NCBI GenBank assembly: GCA_020632715.1
Contig: JACKFA010000009.1
Location: 62,001 to 126,000, forward strand
DNA from: Deltaproteobacteria bacterium
GTDB taxonomy: Bacteria; Myxococcota_A; UBA9042; PHBI01
Length of the DNA stretch: 64,000 nucleotides
Direction of reading: 5' to 3'
Positions within the stretch are counted from its first letter, which is position 1; each line of letters opens with the position of its first letter. Under the pieces are notes generated by a model. The model had not been told where the DNA came from. It was given only the letters and a program-made list of their open reading frames with translations, and ran no database searches. The translations under genes and the position numbers were made by a program. Shown here piece by piece: positions 35,812 to 44,373 of this stretch.

Positions 35812-36282
35812 TCAAGACACGGGGCGCACCGCGGGCAGCTCGCCGCCATGGGCGGCCGCGACCACGCGCGCGAGGTCCGCGCGCAGCGCCTCGACGCGCG
35901 CGGCGCCGAGGACGTTTGCCCACTCGGCCTCGAGCTCGGCGTAGATGGCCTCGACCTCGGCGAGCACGGCGTGGCCGCGCGCCGTGAGCGCGAGCGCGAC
36001 GCGGCGGCCGTCCTCGGCGTCGGCCTCGCGCGCGAGGAGCCCCGCGGCCTCCATCGCCGCCGCGAGCTTCGACGCCGCCTGCTTCGTGACGCCCATCAGC
36101 GCGGCGATCGCCGTGACCGTCGTCGGCGCCGCGCGCGCGGCGAGCATGACGTAGCCGTACTGTGGGCGCACGTCGTGCACGCCGCGCGCGGCGAGGCGGG
36201 CGTGGAGCGCGTCGATGAGGGTCTGCGCCGCGGAGACGAGGAGGCGCGCGAGCGGTGTGGGCGGCAGGGCCGGTTCCACCAC
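35812..36282 (-). CDS. MarR-family transcriptional regulator
   Basis: 156 aa from GTG at 36282 (a second GTG lies one codon in). The winged-helix core is clear: PQYGYVMLAARAAPTTVTAIAALMGVTKQAASKLAAAMEAAGLLAREADAEDGRRVALALTARG. It directly follows a cupin gene with one base between, so the two are co-transcribed. Two identical-type palindromes (GTCAA-N5-TTGAC) precede the pair and are the likely binding sites, giving autoregulation. Confidence 0.9.
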   Translation of the reverse strand: MVEPALPPTPLARLLVSAAQTLIDALHARLAARGVHDVRPQYGYVMLAARAAPTTVTAIAALMGVTKQAASKLAAAMEAAGLLAREADAEDGRRVALALTARGHAVLAEVEAIYAELEAEWANVLGAARVEALRADLARVVAAAHGGELPAVRPVS

Positions 36283-36283
36283 G

Positions 36284-36661
36284 CTACGCCGCCCACGGGG
36301 GCGTGAAGGGCTCGCCGCCGGGCAGGAGCGCCTGCCCCCCGACGGGGAGGCAGCAGAGCGCCTCGAGCGGCGCGTCGCCCGAGGCCGTGAGCGCGAAGTC
36401 CGTCGCGGCCGGCACGACGATGACGTCGCCGGGGCCGGCCTCGAGCCGATCCGCGCCGAGGGTCACGAGGGCGCGGCCCGCGAGCACGACGAACACCTCC
36501 TCGCGGGTCAGGCGGTGCGGCGTCGCGGGCGCGCCGGGCGCGATCTCGACGCGCCAGACGCTCGTGTCGCGCGCGCCGCCGCGGGATGGGCTCGCGAGCG
36601 CGGTGAAACGGGTCGTCCCGAGGACGTGGGTGGCGGACGCGGGGGCGGGCAAGACGGGCAT
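36284..36661 (-). CDS. Cupin-domain protein
   Basis: 125 aa, ATG with AGGAGA upstream. The double-stranded beta-helix pattern includes TPHRLTREEVFVVLAGRALVTLG and LEAGPGDVIVVPAATDFALT. One metal motif retains a His and Glu (PHRLTREEVF); the second cupin motif lacks a clear His, so metal binding may be weak. It may bind or convert the ligand sensed by the MarR regulator encoded next to it. Confidence 0.85.
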   Translation of the reverse strand: MPVLPAPASATHVLGTTRFTALASPSRGGARDTSVWRVEIAPGAPATPHRLTREEVFVVLAGRALVTLGADRLEAGPGDVIVVPAATDFALTASGDAPLEALCCLPVGGQALLPGGEPFTPPWAA

Positions 36662-36687
36662 GGGAGGTCTCCTGTCGTCACGGAATG

Positions 36688-36702
36688 GTCAACCTGATTG
36701 AC
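36688..36702. promoter_or_regulatory. MarR operator copy 1 (GTCAA-CCTGA-TTGAC)
   Basis: A 15-base palindrome 27 bases upstream of the cupin ATG. It is nearly identical to a second copy at 36734-36748 (centre to centre 46 bases). Confidence 0.7.
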
Positions 36703-36733
36703 GACGCAATGGTCGCTCCGGCCACCCGACAAA

Positions 36734-36748
36734 GTCAACCTCATTGAC
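36734..36748. promoter_or_regulatory. MarR operator copy 2 (GTCAA-CCTCA-TTGAC)
   Basis: Second copy of the 15-base palindrome; 14 of 15 bases agree with copy 1. The pair would let two regulator dimers flank the promoter of the cupin-MarR operon. Confidence 0.7.
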
Positions 36749-36784
36749 CAAATGCGTCGAGGGCGCCCCGACCCCACGCCGCGC

Positions 36785-36814
36785 TTGACGCGCGCCCGCG
36801 GCGCCGCCTACCGT
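36785..36814 (+). promoter_or_regulatory. Candidate promoter TTGACG-N18-TACCGT
   Basis: TTGACG (36785) and TACCGT (36809) have an 18-base gap and point toward the VOC gene 130 bases downstream. The long leader holds a short hairpin-prone stretch (ggaccggtcaggtgagccccggtcacc region). Confidence 0.4.
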
Positions 36815-36944
36815 CGGCTCGCCGAAAAAGGTGGACCGGTCAGGTGAGCCCCGGTCACCCCAGCTCGGGGACATGAGCCCTCCCGACGAGTGAGCTCCCA
36901 CGGCGCCGAGGCCGCGCTGCGGCCGCCGCCCGGGAGCCACCGCC

Positions 36945-37301
36945 TTGACGCTCAACCACCTGGATCTCCACGTCCCCGACGTGGCCGCCGCCGTCGCCCT
37001 CTTCACGCGCGGCTTCGGCCTCACGCTCACGTCGAGCCCGCGCTCGCCGGCGCTCGCCATCCTCGTCGACGACGTCGGCTTCACGCTGGTCCTCCAGCGC
37101 GCCGACGCGCCCACCTACCCGGACGGCGTCCACGTCGGCTTCCTCGTCGCGACCCCCGCCGAGGTGCACGCCCGCCACGCGCACCTCGCCGCGCTCGAGC
37201 AATCGGAGCTCGGCGACGTCCACCAGAACGGCCGCGGCACCCTCTTCTACCTTCGCGGCCCCGCCGGCCTCCTCGTCGAGGTCAGCTGCCGCCGCGCCTG
37301 A
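36945..37301 (+). CDS. VOC (glyoxalase/bleomycin-resistance) family protein
   Basis: 118 aa from a TTG at 36945; no ATG or GTG gives a better fit to the family's N-terminus (LNHLDLHVPDVAAAVALFTRGFGL). The second beta-alpha-beta-beta-beta unit reads HVGFLVATPAEVHARHAHL and ends GTLFYLRGPAGLLVEV with the metal-ligand Glu. His at position 5 and the terminal Glu support a metal site. The substrate is unknown. It is convergent with gnd, 7 bases apart. Confidence 0.75.
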   Translation: MTLNHLDLHVPDVAAAVALFTRGFGLTLTSSPRSPALAILVDDVGFTLVLQRADAPTYPDGVHVGFLVATPAEVHARHAHLAALEQSELGDVHQNGRGTLFYLRGPAGLLVEVSCRRA

Positions 37302-37308
37302 GCGCCCC

Positions 37309-38733
37309 CTACGGCAGCCAGTCCGTGTGCACGAAGCCCTCCTCCGGCGCGTCGCTGCGCTGGTAGGTGTGCGCCCCGAACGCGTCGCGCTGCGCCTGCG
37401 TCAGGTTCTGCGGCAGCGCCGCCGTGCGGTACGCGTCGTAGTACGCGAGCCCCGCCGACATCGCCGGCACCGGGATCCCGTGCTCCGCCGCGAGCGCGAC
37501 GACCTTCCGCCACGCGCCCTGCCCCGCCTGCACGATCTCCCGGATCTCCCCGTCGAGCAGCAGGTTCTCGAGCCCCGGCTCCCGCTCGAACGCCTTCATG
37601 ATCGTGTCGAGCAGCGCCGCCCGGATGATGCACCCGCCCTTCCAGATCCGCGCCATCTCCCGCAGATCGATGTCCCAGCCGAACTCCTCGGCGGCCGCGC
37701 GGATGAGCGACATCCCCTGCGCGTACGCCCCCACCTTCGCCGCGAGGAGCGCGTCCCGCACGACGTCCGCGAGCCCCCCCGGGTCCTGCACCACCGGCGA
37801 CCGCGGTCCCTCGAGCACCTCGCTCGCCCGCACCCGCGCCTCCTTCATGCTCGACAGCACCCGCGCGTCGATCGCCGCCGCGATCGACGGGATCGACACC
37901 CCGAGCTTCAGCGCCACCTCCGCCGTCCAGCGCCCCGTCCCCTTCTGCCCGGCCTTGTCGAGCACGCTGTCCACGAGCCACCCGCCCGCGCGCCGCGGAT
38001 CCGCCGTCGCGAAGATCTGCCCCGTGATCTCGATCAGGAACGACTCGAGCGGCCCCTCGTTCCACGCCCGGAACACCTTCGCCAACGCCGGCGCGTCGTA
38101 CCCGCCCACGCGCTTCAGCACGTCGTACGACTCCGCGATGAGCTGCATGTCCGCGTACTCGATGCCGTTGTGCACCATCTTCACGAAGTGCCCGGCGCCG
38201 TCCGTCCCCACGTGCGTCACGCACGGCCCCGACGCCGTCTTCGCCGCGATCGCCTCCAACACCGGCGCTATCCGCGCGTACGCCTCGTCCTTCCCGCCCG
38301 GCATCAGCGACGGCCCATGCCGCGCCCCGTCCTCGCCGCCCGACACCCCGACGCCCACGAAGTGCATCCCCAGCGCCGTCAGCCGCTCCTCGCGGCGCCG
38401 GGTGTCCTCGAACCACGAGTTCCCGCCGTCGATGACCACGTCCCCCGGCTCGAGCAGCGGCACCAGCGCGTCGAGCACCATGTCCACGGGCTTCCCGGCC
38501 GTGATCATGATCATCACGCGCCGCGGCTTCTCGAGACACGCCACCAGCTCCGCCATCGTCTTCGCGCCGTGGATCTTCCCCGGCGCCGCCGCGAGCACCT
38601 CGTCCATCATCTCCTGCTCGCGGTTCCACGCGGCGACCGTCCACCCGTGGTCGGCGATGTTCCAGGCGAGGTTCCGCCCCATCACCCCGACCCCGATCAT
38701 CCCGAACTGATACGTCGTCTCTCCACCGCTCAT
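37309..38733 (-). CDS. gnd: 6-phosphogluconate dehydrogenase, decarboxylating
   Basis: 474 aa. It oxidises 6-phosphogluconate to ribulose-5-phosphate with NADP. The nucleotide site (FGMIGVGVMGRNLAWNIADHGWTVAAWNR), substrate motifs VGVGVSGGEDGARHGPSLMPGG and GHFVKMVHNGIEYADMQLIAESYD, and the C-terminal QAQRDAFGAHTYQR are all intact. Length is normal for the long form. The ATG at 38733 overlaps the pgi stop (ATGA), making it the third gene of a zwf-pgi-gnd operon. Confidence 0.95.
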   Translation of the reverse strand: MSGGETTYQFGMIGVGVMGRNLAWNIADHGWTVAAWNREQEMMDEVLAAAPGKIHGAKTMAELVACLEKPRRVMIMITAGKPVDMVLDALVPLLEPGDVVIDGGNSWFEDTRRREERLTALGMHFVGVGVSGGEDGARHGPSLMPGGKDEAYARIAPVLEAIAAKTASGPCVTHVGTDGAGHFVKMVHNGIEYADMQLIAESYDVLKRVGGYDAPALAKVFRAWNEGPLESFLIEITGQIFATADPRRAGGWLVDSVLDKAGQKGTGRWTAEVALKLGVSIPSIAAAIDARVLSSMKEARVRASEVLEGPRSPVVQDPGGLADVVRDALLAAKVGAYAQGMSLIRAAAEEFGWDIDLREMARIWKGGCIIRAALLDTIMKAFEREPGLENLLLDGEIREIVQAGQGAWRKVVALAAEHGIPVPAMSAGLAYYDAYRTAALPQNLTQAQRDAFGAHTYQRSDAPEEGFVHTDWLP

Positions 38734-40402
38734 GATGCGCTCCCTCCCTCGCCGCGCCCCGCGCGGACCTCCTTCAGGTAGGCGATGAGCCCGTTCGTCG
38801 ACCCGTCGTGCGTCGTCACGACCGCGTCCCCGACGAGCTCCGGCTGGATCGCCTTCGCCAGCTGCTTGCCCAGCTCGACCCCCCACTGGTCGAAGCTGTT
38901 GATGTCCCACACGATCCCCTGGACGAAGATCTTGTGCTCGTAGAGCGCGATGAGCCGCCCGAGCGCGTGCGGCGTCAGCGCCGCATCAGGAACGAGCTCG
39001 TCGGCCGGTCCCCGGGGAACACCTTGTGCGGCACCAGCCGCTCGAGGGCCTCACCGCGCATCCCCTGCCCCGCGAGCTCGGCGCGCACCTCGTCCTCGGT
39101 CTTCCCCCGCATCAGCGCCTCGGTCTGCGCGAGGAAGTTCGCGAGCAGGATCGTGTGGTGCTCCCCATCGGGTTCTGCGTCTCCACCGTCGCGATGAAGT
39201 CCGCCGGCACGAGCCGCGTGCCCTGGTGGACGAGCTGGTAGAACGCGTGCTGCCCGTTCGTCCCTGGCCCCCCAGATCACCGGCCCCGTCGTGTACGTCG
39301 TGATCGTCCGCCCCTCGCGGTCGACCCGCTTCCCGTTCGACTCCATGTCCCCCTGCTGGAGATACGCCGGGAACCGATGCAGGTACTGGTCGTACGGCAG
39401 GATCGCGTGCGTCGCCGCCCCGAACAGGTTCGCGTACCACACCCCGAGGAGCCCCATGATCACCGGGATGTTCGCCGCGAGCGGCGCCGTCCGGAAGTGC
39501 TCGTCCGCCTCGTAGGCGCCCGCGAGCAGCTCCTCGAAGCGGTCCATCCTGACGACGCACGCGATCGACAGCCCGATCGCCGACCACAGCGAGTAGCGCC
39601 CCCGACCCAATCCCAGAACTCGAACATGTTGTCCGGGTCGATGCCGAACGCCGTCACCGCCTCCTCGTTGGTCGACAGCGCCACGAAGTGCCGCGCGACG
39701 GCCGCCTCGTCCCCGAGCGCGGCCACGAGCCACGCCCGCGCCGACCGCGCGTTCGTCAGCGTCTCCTGCGTCGTGAACGTCTTCGACGCCACGATGAACA
39801 GCGTCCGCGCCGGGTCCACCCGCCGGAGCGTCTCGGCGAGGTGCGTGCCGTCCACGTTCGACACGAAGTGCGCCCGCATCCCCTCCTGCCAGTAGGGGCG
39901 CAGCGCCTCGGTCACCATGACGGGGCCGAGGTCCGAGCCCCCTGATCCCGATGTTCACGACGTCCGTCAGCGCCTCGCCGGTGAACCCGCGCCAGGCCCC
40001 CGACCGGAGCGCGTCCGTGAAGCGCCGCATCTTCGCGAGCACCGCCTGCACGCCCGGCATGACGTCCTCGCCGTCGACGAAGACCGCGCGGTCGCCGCGG
40101 TTTCGCAGGGCCGTGTGCAACACCGCCCGCCCCTCGGTCACGTTGATCGCCTCGCCCGCGAACATCCTCTCTGTCCACCGCGGCAGCTCCACCTCCTCCG
40201 CGAGCGCGAGCAGCGCCGCCCGCACCTGCTCCGTCACGAGGTGCTTCGAGTAGTCGAAGAGCAGGTCCCCGAGCCGCAGCGAGAAGCGCTCGAAGCGCTC
40301 CTCGTCCGCGTCGAACAGGTCCCTCAGGTGCGTCCCCCGGAGCGCCTCCCGCTCCGCCTCGAGCGCCCGATACGCCGCGAGCTCCGTCAAAACAGGCCTC
40401 AT
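38730..40402 (-). pseudogene. pgi: Glucose-6-phosphate isomerase, broken by five single-base indels
   Basis: The protein can be followed along all three minus-strand frames: MRPVLTELAAYRALE... to LTDVVNIGI, then SDLGPVMVTEALRPYW...FEFWDWVGG, then RYSLWSAIGLSIACV...TTGPVIWG, then GTNGQHAFYQLVHQGTRL, then EHHTILLANFLAQTEALMRG...RPTSSF, then TPHALGRLIALYEHKIFVQGIVWDINSFDQWG. Breaks lie near 39943 (extra base), 39603, 39269 (extra base or two missing), 39165 and 38977. Most are in G or C runs, and all conserved PGI motifs survive. Clustered indels in a central glycolytic gene between intact neighbours look more like assembly error than decay. Overlaps gnd by 4 bases. Confidence 0.85.
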
Positions 40403-40446
40403 CGCTCGTCCTCCCGCGCCACGACCCGCGAAGTGCGGCCCCGCGC

Positions 40447-41920
40447 CTACTTCCTCCGCCCCTGCCACGTCTCCTGCCAGAGCTCCGTCTCGGGGATCGC
40501 GAGCCCGCCGCCTGCTGCGGCGGGCCCCACGACCCGGCCGGGTACGGGTGCACCCGCTGCGGCGCCACGAGCAGCGGCGCGTAGAAGCGCCAGCTCATCT
40601 CGACCTCGTCCGCGTGCACGAAGAGCGTCTGGTCGCCCTGGACGACGTCGAGGAGCAGCGTCTCGTACGCCTCCGGGATGTGATCGAACCGCTCCGCGTA
40701 GCGGAACCCGAGCGGGATCCGATCCATCCGGAACGGCGCCCCAGGCACCTTCACGTCGAAGTGCAGCGAGAACCCGGCGTCCGGCTGGGCGAGATGACCA
40801 GCACGTCCGCCGTCTCGTCGTCCTCGCCGAGCGACGCGAAGAGGTGCGACGGCGTCGACCGCAGCCGGACCGCGATCTGCGACAGCGTCTTCCCCATGCG
40901 CTTGCCCGTCCTGAGGAAGAACGGGACCCCCGCCCAGCGCCAGTTGTCCACGAAGACCGTCATCCCGACGAAGGTCTCGGTGTCCGAGTCGGCGTCGATC
41001 CCGGGCTCGTCCAGATAGCCCGGGACGGCCTCGCCGCCGACCTCCCCCGCCGCGTACTGCCCGCGCACCACCGCGTTCGGATCGAGCGCGCGCATCGACC
41101 GCAGGACCTTGATCTTCTCGTAGCGGATCGCCTCCGCCTCGTAGCGCGACGGGATCTCCATCGCGACGAGCGTCAGGAGCTGCGTCAGGTGGTTCTGCAC
41201 CATGTCGCGGAAGGCGCCGGCCTTGTCGTAGTACCCCGCGCGCGTCCCGACGCCGAGGTCCTCGGCGACGGTGATCTGCACCGCCTCGATGCGATCGCGG
41301 TTCCACACCGACTCGAAGATCGTGTTCGCGAACCTCAGGACGAGCAGGTTCTGGACGGTGTCCTTACCGAGGTAGTGGTCGATCCGGTAGACCTGCGACT
41401 CCTCGTACCAGCGGTGGATGTCCCGGTTCAGCGCCTGCGCGGTCGCGAGGTCGTGCCCGAACGGCTTCTCCACGACGACGCGCGTCCAGCCGTGGCTCTT
41501 GTTGAGCCCGGCGGCGCCGAGCCCATCGATCGTCGACAAGAAGACCTGCGGTGGCAGCGCCAGGTAGAACGCGCGGTTCTCGGGCAGCCCGTTCGCGCGC
41601 TCGATGGAGCGCAGCATGTGCGAGAGCGCGTCGAAGTCCGCCGGCCCACAGTCCCCGATGCAGTGGTAGTGCAGCTGCTCGGTCGTGAACCCCGCCGCGA
41701 CCTCTTCCTCCACCCCGGCCTTCAAGAGCGCGTCGTGCGTGAACCGTCGATACTTCGCGCTGTCGTACTCCGACTCGATCGCGACCCCGACGACGTGGCT
41801 CTTCGGGTGCAGCTGATGCGCCGCGTGGAGGCGCGCGAGCGCCGGCAGGAGCTTCCTGCGCGCGAGGTCGCCCGTGCCCCCGAAGATGATGAAGATGCTC
41901 GGTTCGACGACTTTCGCCAT
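40447..41920 (-). CDS. zwf: Glucose-6-phosphate 1-dehydrogenase, two frameshifts near the 3' end
   Basis: It oxidises glucose-6-phosphate to 6-phosphogluconolactone with NADP. The N-terminal FIIFGGTGDLARRKLLPAL binds the nucleotide; the substrate motif RIDHYLGKDTVQNLL is complete, as is WAGVPFFLRTGKRM. Up to SHLFASLGEDDETADVLVI the frame is open. Single missing bases near 40792 and 40526 shift the C-terminal third: LAQPDAGFSLHFDVKVPG...YETLLLDVVQGDQTLF, then GLAIPETELWQETWQGRRK to a stop at 40447. Repaired length would be about 491 aa, the family norm. The indels belong to the same cluster as those in pgi. Confidence 0.87.
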
Positions 41921-42064
41921 GGGCGGGGCCCTCCTCGGTCCTGACGGCGGCGGCGTGTCGGGGAGGGAGGCGGCGTGGTGGCTCCACCCCCGCGGCGCGC
42001 GAGCGACCGCGCGGCGCGCTCGACGCCCGCGGCCGGCCCCTAGCGGATGCCCTTCCGCGCGGGA

Positions 42065-42070
42065 TGTCAA
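42065..42070 (-). promoter_or_regulatory. Candidate -35 element (TTGACA) of zwf operon
   Basis: A perfect TTGACA is read on the minus strand, 145 bases upstream of the zwf ATG, followed by a TAGGGG-like sequence 22 bases later. The -10 element is uncertain. Confidence 0.3.
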
Positions 42071-42111
42071 GGCGACGCGGGGTGGCCGCCGGCGCGATTA
42101 CATTCGGCGCC

Positions 42112-42130
42112 CATGTTGCACTGCAACATG
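42112..42130. repeat. 19-bp perfect palindrome CATGTTGCA-C-TGCAACATG
   Basis: A perfect 9-base inverted repeat around one base in the zwf/peptidoglycan-protein intergenic region, 81 bases before the start at 42211. It is the best copy of a motif also found inside two genes (33105, 47271). Here it could act as an operator. Confidence 0.85.
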
Positions 42131-42210
42131 AGCCCCCCGGGTTGACGGTCAGCCCGCCGACCGGCCATGGTGGCCGTCGGGTCGCGTCCTCCAGCCACGA
42201 GCGGACGAGC

Positions 42211-43086
42211 ATGCTGGTTCAATTCAACCGCAGCGCAATATCGACCGAGCCCGACGCCGCCGCCTCCTCCGAGTCGACGTCCGGCGGCGCCCGCGGGGCG
42301 CTCCGCGGGATGTCCTTCGCCGAGGGTGAGGCCGCGCTGTCCCCGGGAGCTGGCGGCGGCGACGCGGCTGTCCCGGGCGGCGAGGTCGAGCAGGCCCCTG
42401 TCGACGAGCGTGAGCCGGAGGAGGCCGAGGCCCACGGCCAGGAGGCCGACGCGGCCGAGGAGAAGGGCGGCGACGTGCAGATGAAGGCGGCGCCCGTGCA
42501 GCTGAAGGCGGCGAGCGTGCAGATGCGCGCGCGCGGCACGCTCTCGGCGAGCCAGCTCCGCGCCGCCGTCGCCTACAACCGCGGGCGCGGGCTCTCCCGC
42601 GGCACCTGGCGGAACGTCCAGAGCAAGGCGGGCTCCGCGGCCGACGGGATCCCGGGGCCGAACACGGCGCGCGCCGTCGCGCGGTGGCAAGCGCGCCACG
42701 GCCTCGCCGCCGACGGCGCCGTCGGCCCGCACACGCTCGGGAGGATGGGCATCAAGGCGTCGAAGGCGCCGAAGCAGAGCGGCGGCGGCGGCAAGGGCCC
42801 CGGCTCGAGCAACGCCTCGAAGCTCGCCTACGCCAAGCGCTATGCGGTCCAGATCGGGCTCCGCATCACGTCGACGACGGGCGGGAAGCACGCGAAGCAC
42901 TCCTACCACTACCGCGGGCGCGCGATCGACGTGGCCGGGAGCGGCTCCGCGATGGCGAAGTTCTACCGCCACATGCACCAATACCACCCGACCGAGCTCT
43001 TCTACGATCCGCTCGGCGGCGTGAAGAACGGCCGCGACATCGGCGCCATCGGCGGCCACCGCGACCACGTGCACGTCGCGTTCTGA
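42211..43086 (+). CDS. Peptidoglycan-binding and M15-like peptidase protein, possible injected or exported effector
   Basis: 291 aa, ATG at 42211. There is no Sec signal. Residues ~1-110 are low complexity with MSFAEGEAALSP and then VQMKAAPVQLKAASVQMRA; as I recall, similar MSFxEGEA and VQxK motifs occur in myxobacterial DUF4157/eCIS-associated proteins. Residues ~125-185 are a peptidoglycan-binding type 1 domain (GIPGPNTARAVARWQARHGLAADGAVGPHT). The C-terminal ~90 residues look like an M15-type zinc D,D-peptidase: HSYHYRGRAIDVAGSG and GGHRDHVHVAF give the H-x(6)-D and H-x-H ligands. Cell-wall cutting is likely; delivery by a contractile system is inference. The first codons (gtt caa ttc ... 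gca ata) are AT-rich and atypical. Confidence 0.72.
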   Translation: MLVQFNRSAISTEPDAAASSESTSGGARGALRGMSFAEGEAALSPGAGGGDAAVPGGEVEQAPVDEREPEEAEAHGQEADAAEEKGGDVQMKAAPVQLKAASVQMRARGTLSASQLRAAVAYNRGRGLSRGTWRNVQSKAGSAADGIPGPNTARAVARWQARHGLAADGAVGPHTLGRMGIKASKAPKQSGGGGKGPGSSNASKLAYAKRYAVQIGLRITSTTGGKHAKHSYHYRGRAIDVAGSGSAMAKFYRHMHQYHPTELFYDPLGGVKNGRDIGAIGGHRDHVHVAF

Positions 43087-43150
43087 CGCCCGCGGGCGCT
43101 CGAAGGCTGTCTGTCACGCGTGATCCGAGGGGACAACCACGGCATCGGTG

Positions 43151-43690
43151 CTAGCCCTCTGGTGCTGCCGCAGAGAGCTCGAGCGCGAGCCGCACGGCGT
43201 CCGCCGGGGTCCGCGCGGCGTGCACGACGTCGTCCCGCCGCGCGTCCACCGCGCGCCCCGCGAGGTCCGCCGCCCACCCACCGTGCGTCGCGAGCGCGAC
43301 GACCGGCCGGCCGAGCTGCCACGCGAGCGCGAGCTCCGAGAGCGTCCCCGCCGCGCCCCCCACGGCCACCACGGCGTCGGCGCTCGCGACCACGACGACG
43401 TTGCGCGCGTGCCCGAGCCCCGTCGGGACGACCACGTCCACCCAGCCGTTGGCCGCGCCCGCGTCCGTCGTCGGGAGGATCCCCACGACGTCCGAGCCGC
43501 TCGCGCGCGGCGAGCTCCGCGCGCCCCGCGCCACCGCCGCCATCACCCCGCCGAGCCCGCCGCACACGACCCGGCAGCCCGCGTCGACGAGCCGCCGCCC
43601 GAGCTCCTCGGCGTCCCGGAGCGCCGCCTCGGGGGCGTCCCCCGCGCCGATGACCGCGATCTGCGGCCGCCGCCCGGCGCCCCCGCTCAG
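43151..43690 (-). CDS. LOG/TIGR00725-type Rossmann protein, start codon unclear
   Basis: About 179 aa. The sequence matches the lysine-decarboxylase-like (LOG) superfamily: RPQIAVIGAGDAPEAALRDAEELGRRL, CRVVCGGLGGVMAAVARGA, VVPTGLGHARNVVVVASADAVVAVGGAAGTLSELALAWQLGRPVV. The PGGxGT nucleotide motif appears as VGGAAGTLSE. No ATG, GTG or TTG lies at the expected N-terminus. A CTG at 43690 overlapping the upstream stop (CTGA) is the best-placed candidate, otherwise translation would have to start well inside the HEAT gene. Function within the family is unassigned (possibly nucleotide-related). Confidence 0.7.
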   Translation of the reverse strand: MSGGAGRRPQIAVIGAGDAPEAALRDAEELGRRLVDAGCRVVCGGLGGVMAAVARGARSSPRASGSDVVGILPTTDAGAANGWVDVVVPTGLGHARNVVVVASADAVVAVGGAAGTLSELALAWQLGRPVVALATHGGWAADLAGRAVDARRDDVVHAARTPADAVRLALELSAAAPEG

Positions 43691-44328
43691 CGCGGCGCCA
43701 CCTTCACGCGCGGCACGTCGGTCGGCATCGCCACCGACGGCACCGCCTTCTTCTCGACGACCAGCCGCTCGCGCCGCGTGTCCACCGCGGTCGCGGCCCC
43801 CTTGAGCGCCTCCTTCACCCACGGCACCGGCTCGAGCGCCGCCCGCGCCCGCAGGAACGTCGCGACCTCGGGCGCCGCGCAGTGCCGCAGCGCCCGCGCC
43901 GCGTCCTCGCGGAGCTTCTCGTCCGGATCCCCGAGGAGCCGCGCGAGCTCGGGCGCCGCGGCCTCCTTCGCGGCCACCGCCCACGCGATCGCCGCCTTGC
44001 CGCGGATCCCCGCCGGCTGCGCCGGATCCGTCGCCCGCGCGCGCAGGAACGCCGTCACCGCCGGCGTCGGGAAGTGCCCGAGGCTCGACATGGCCCGCGA
44101 CCGCGCGATCCCCGCGCCCTCGTCGTCCGCCACCGCCATCAGCCGCGCCGCCACCGCCTCCGGCGGCCCGGCCTTCGCCCAGTCGGCGTCGGTCGGCACG
44201 AGCTCGTAGCCGGAGAGCAGCGTGTCCACGGCGCGGTCGACCCCGGCCCCGCCCGGAGCGGCGGCCAGCGCGGATCCGCCGCCGAGGACCGCGGCCGACA
44301 CCGCGGTGAGAATGAGCTTTCGAACCAT
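43687..44328 (-). CDS. Exported HEAT-repeat protein
   Basis: 213 aa. A signal peptide (MVRKLILTAVSAAVLGGGSALA) is followed by a helical region with HEAT-like repeats (SSLGHFPTPAVTAFLRARA, RGKAAIAWAVAAKEAAAPELARLLGDPDEKLREDAARALRHC). These act as protein-binding scaffolds. The C-terminal ~40 residues are basic and probably unstructured. It is probably translationally coupled to the LOG-family gene. No specific partner is evident. Confidence 0.75.
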   Translation of the reverse strand: MVRKLILTAVSAAVLGGGSALAAAPGGAGVDRAVDTLLSGYELVPTDADWAKAGPPEAVAARLMAVADDEGAGIARSRAMSSLGHFPTPAVTAFLRARATDPAQPAGIRGKAAIAWAVAAKEAAAPELARLLGDPDEKLREDAARALRHCAAPEVATFLRARAALEPVPWVKEALKGAATAVDTRRERLVVEKKAVPSVAMPTDVPRVKVAPR

Positions 44329-44373
44329 CTTTCGCCTCTCGTCTCGCTCGCGCGGCCGGGGACCGGCCAGCGC

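Noticed and set aside
38730..40402. Programmed frameshifting as the reason for the pgi breaks
   Set aside because: Five breaks of both signs in one gene, mostly at short G/C runs and without a common slippery site, do not fit recoding.
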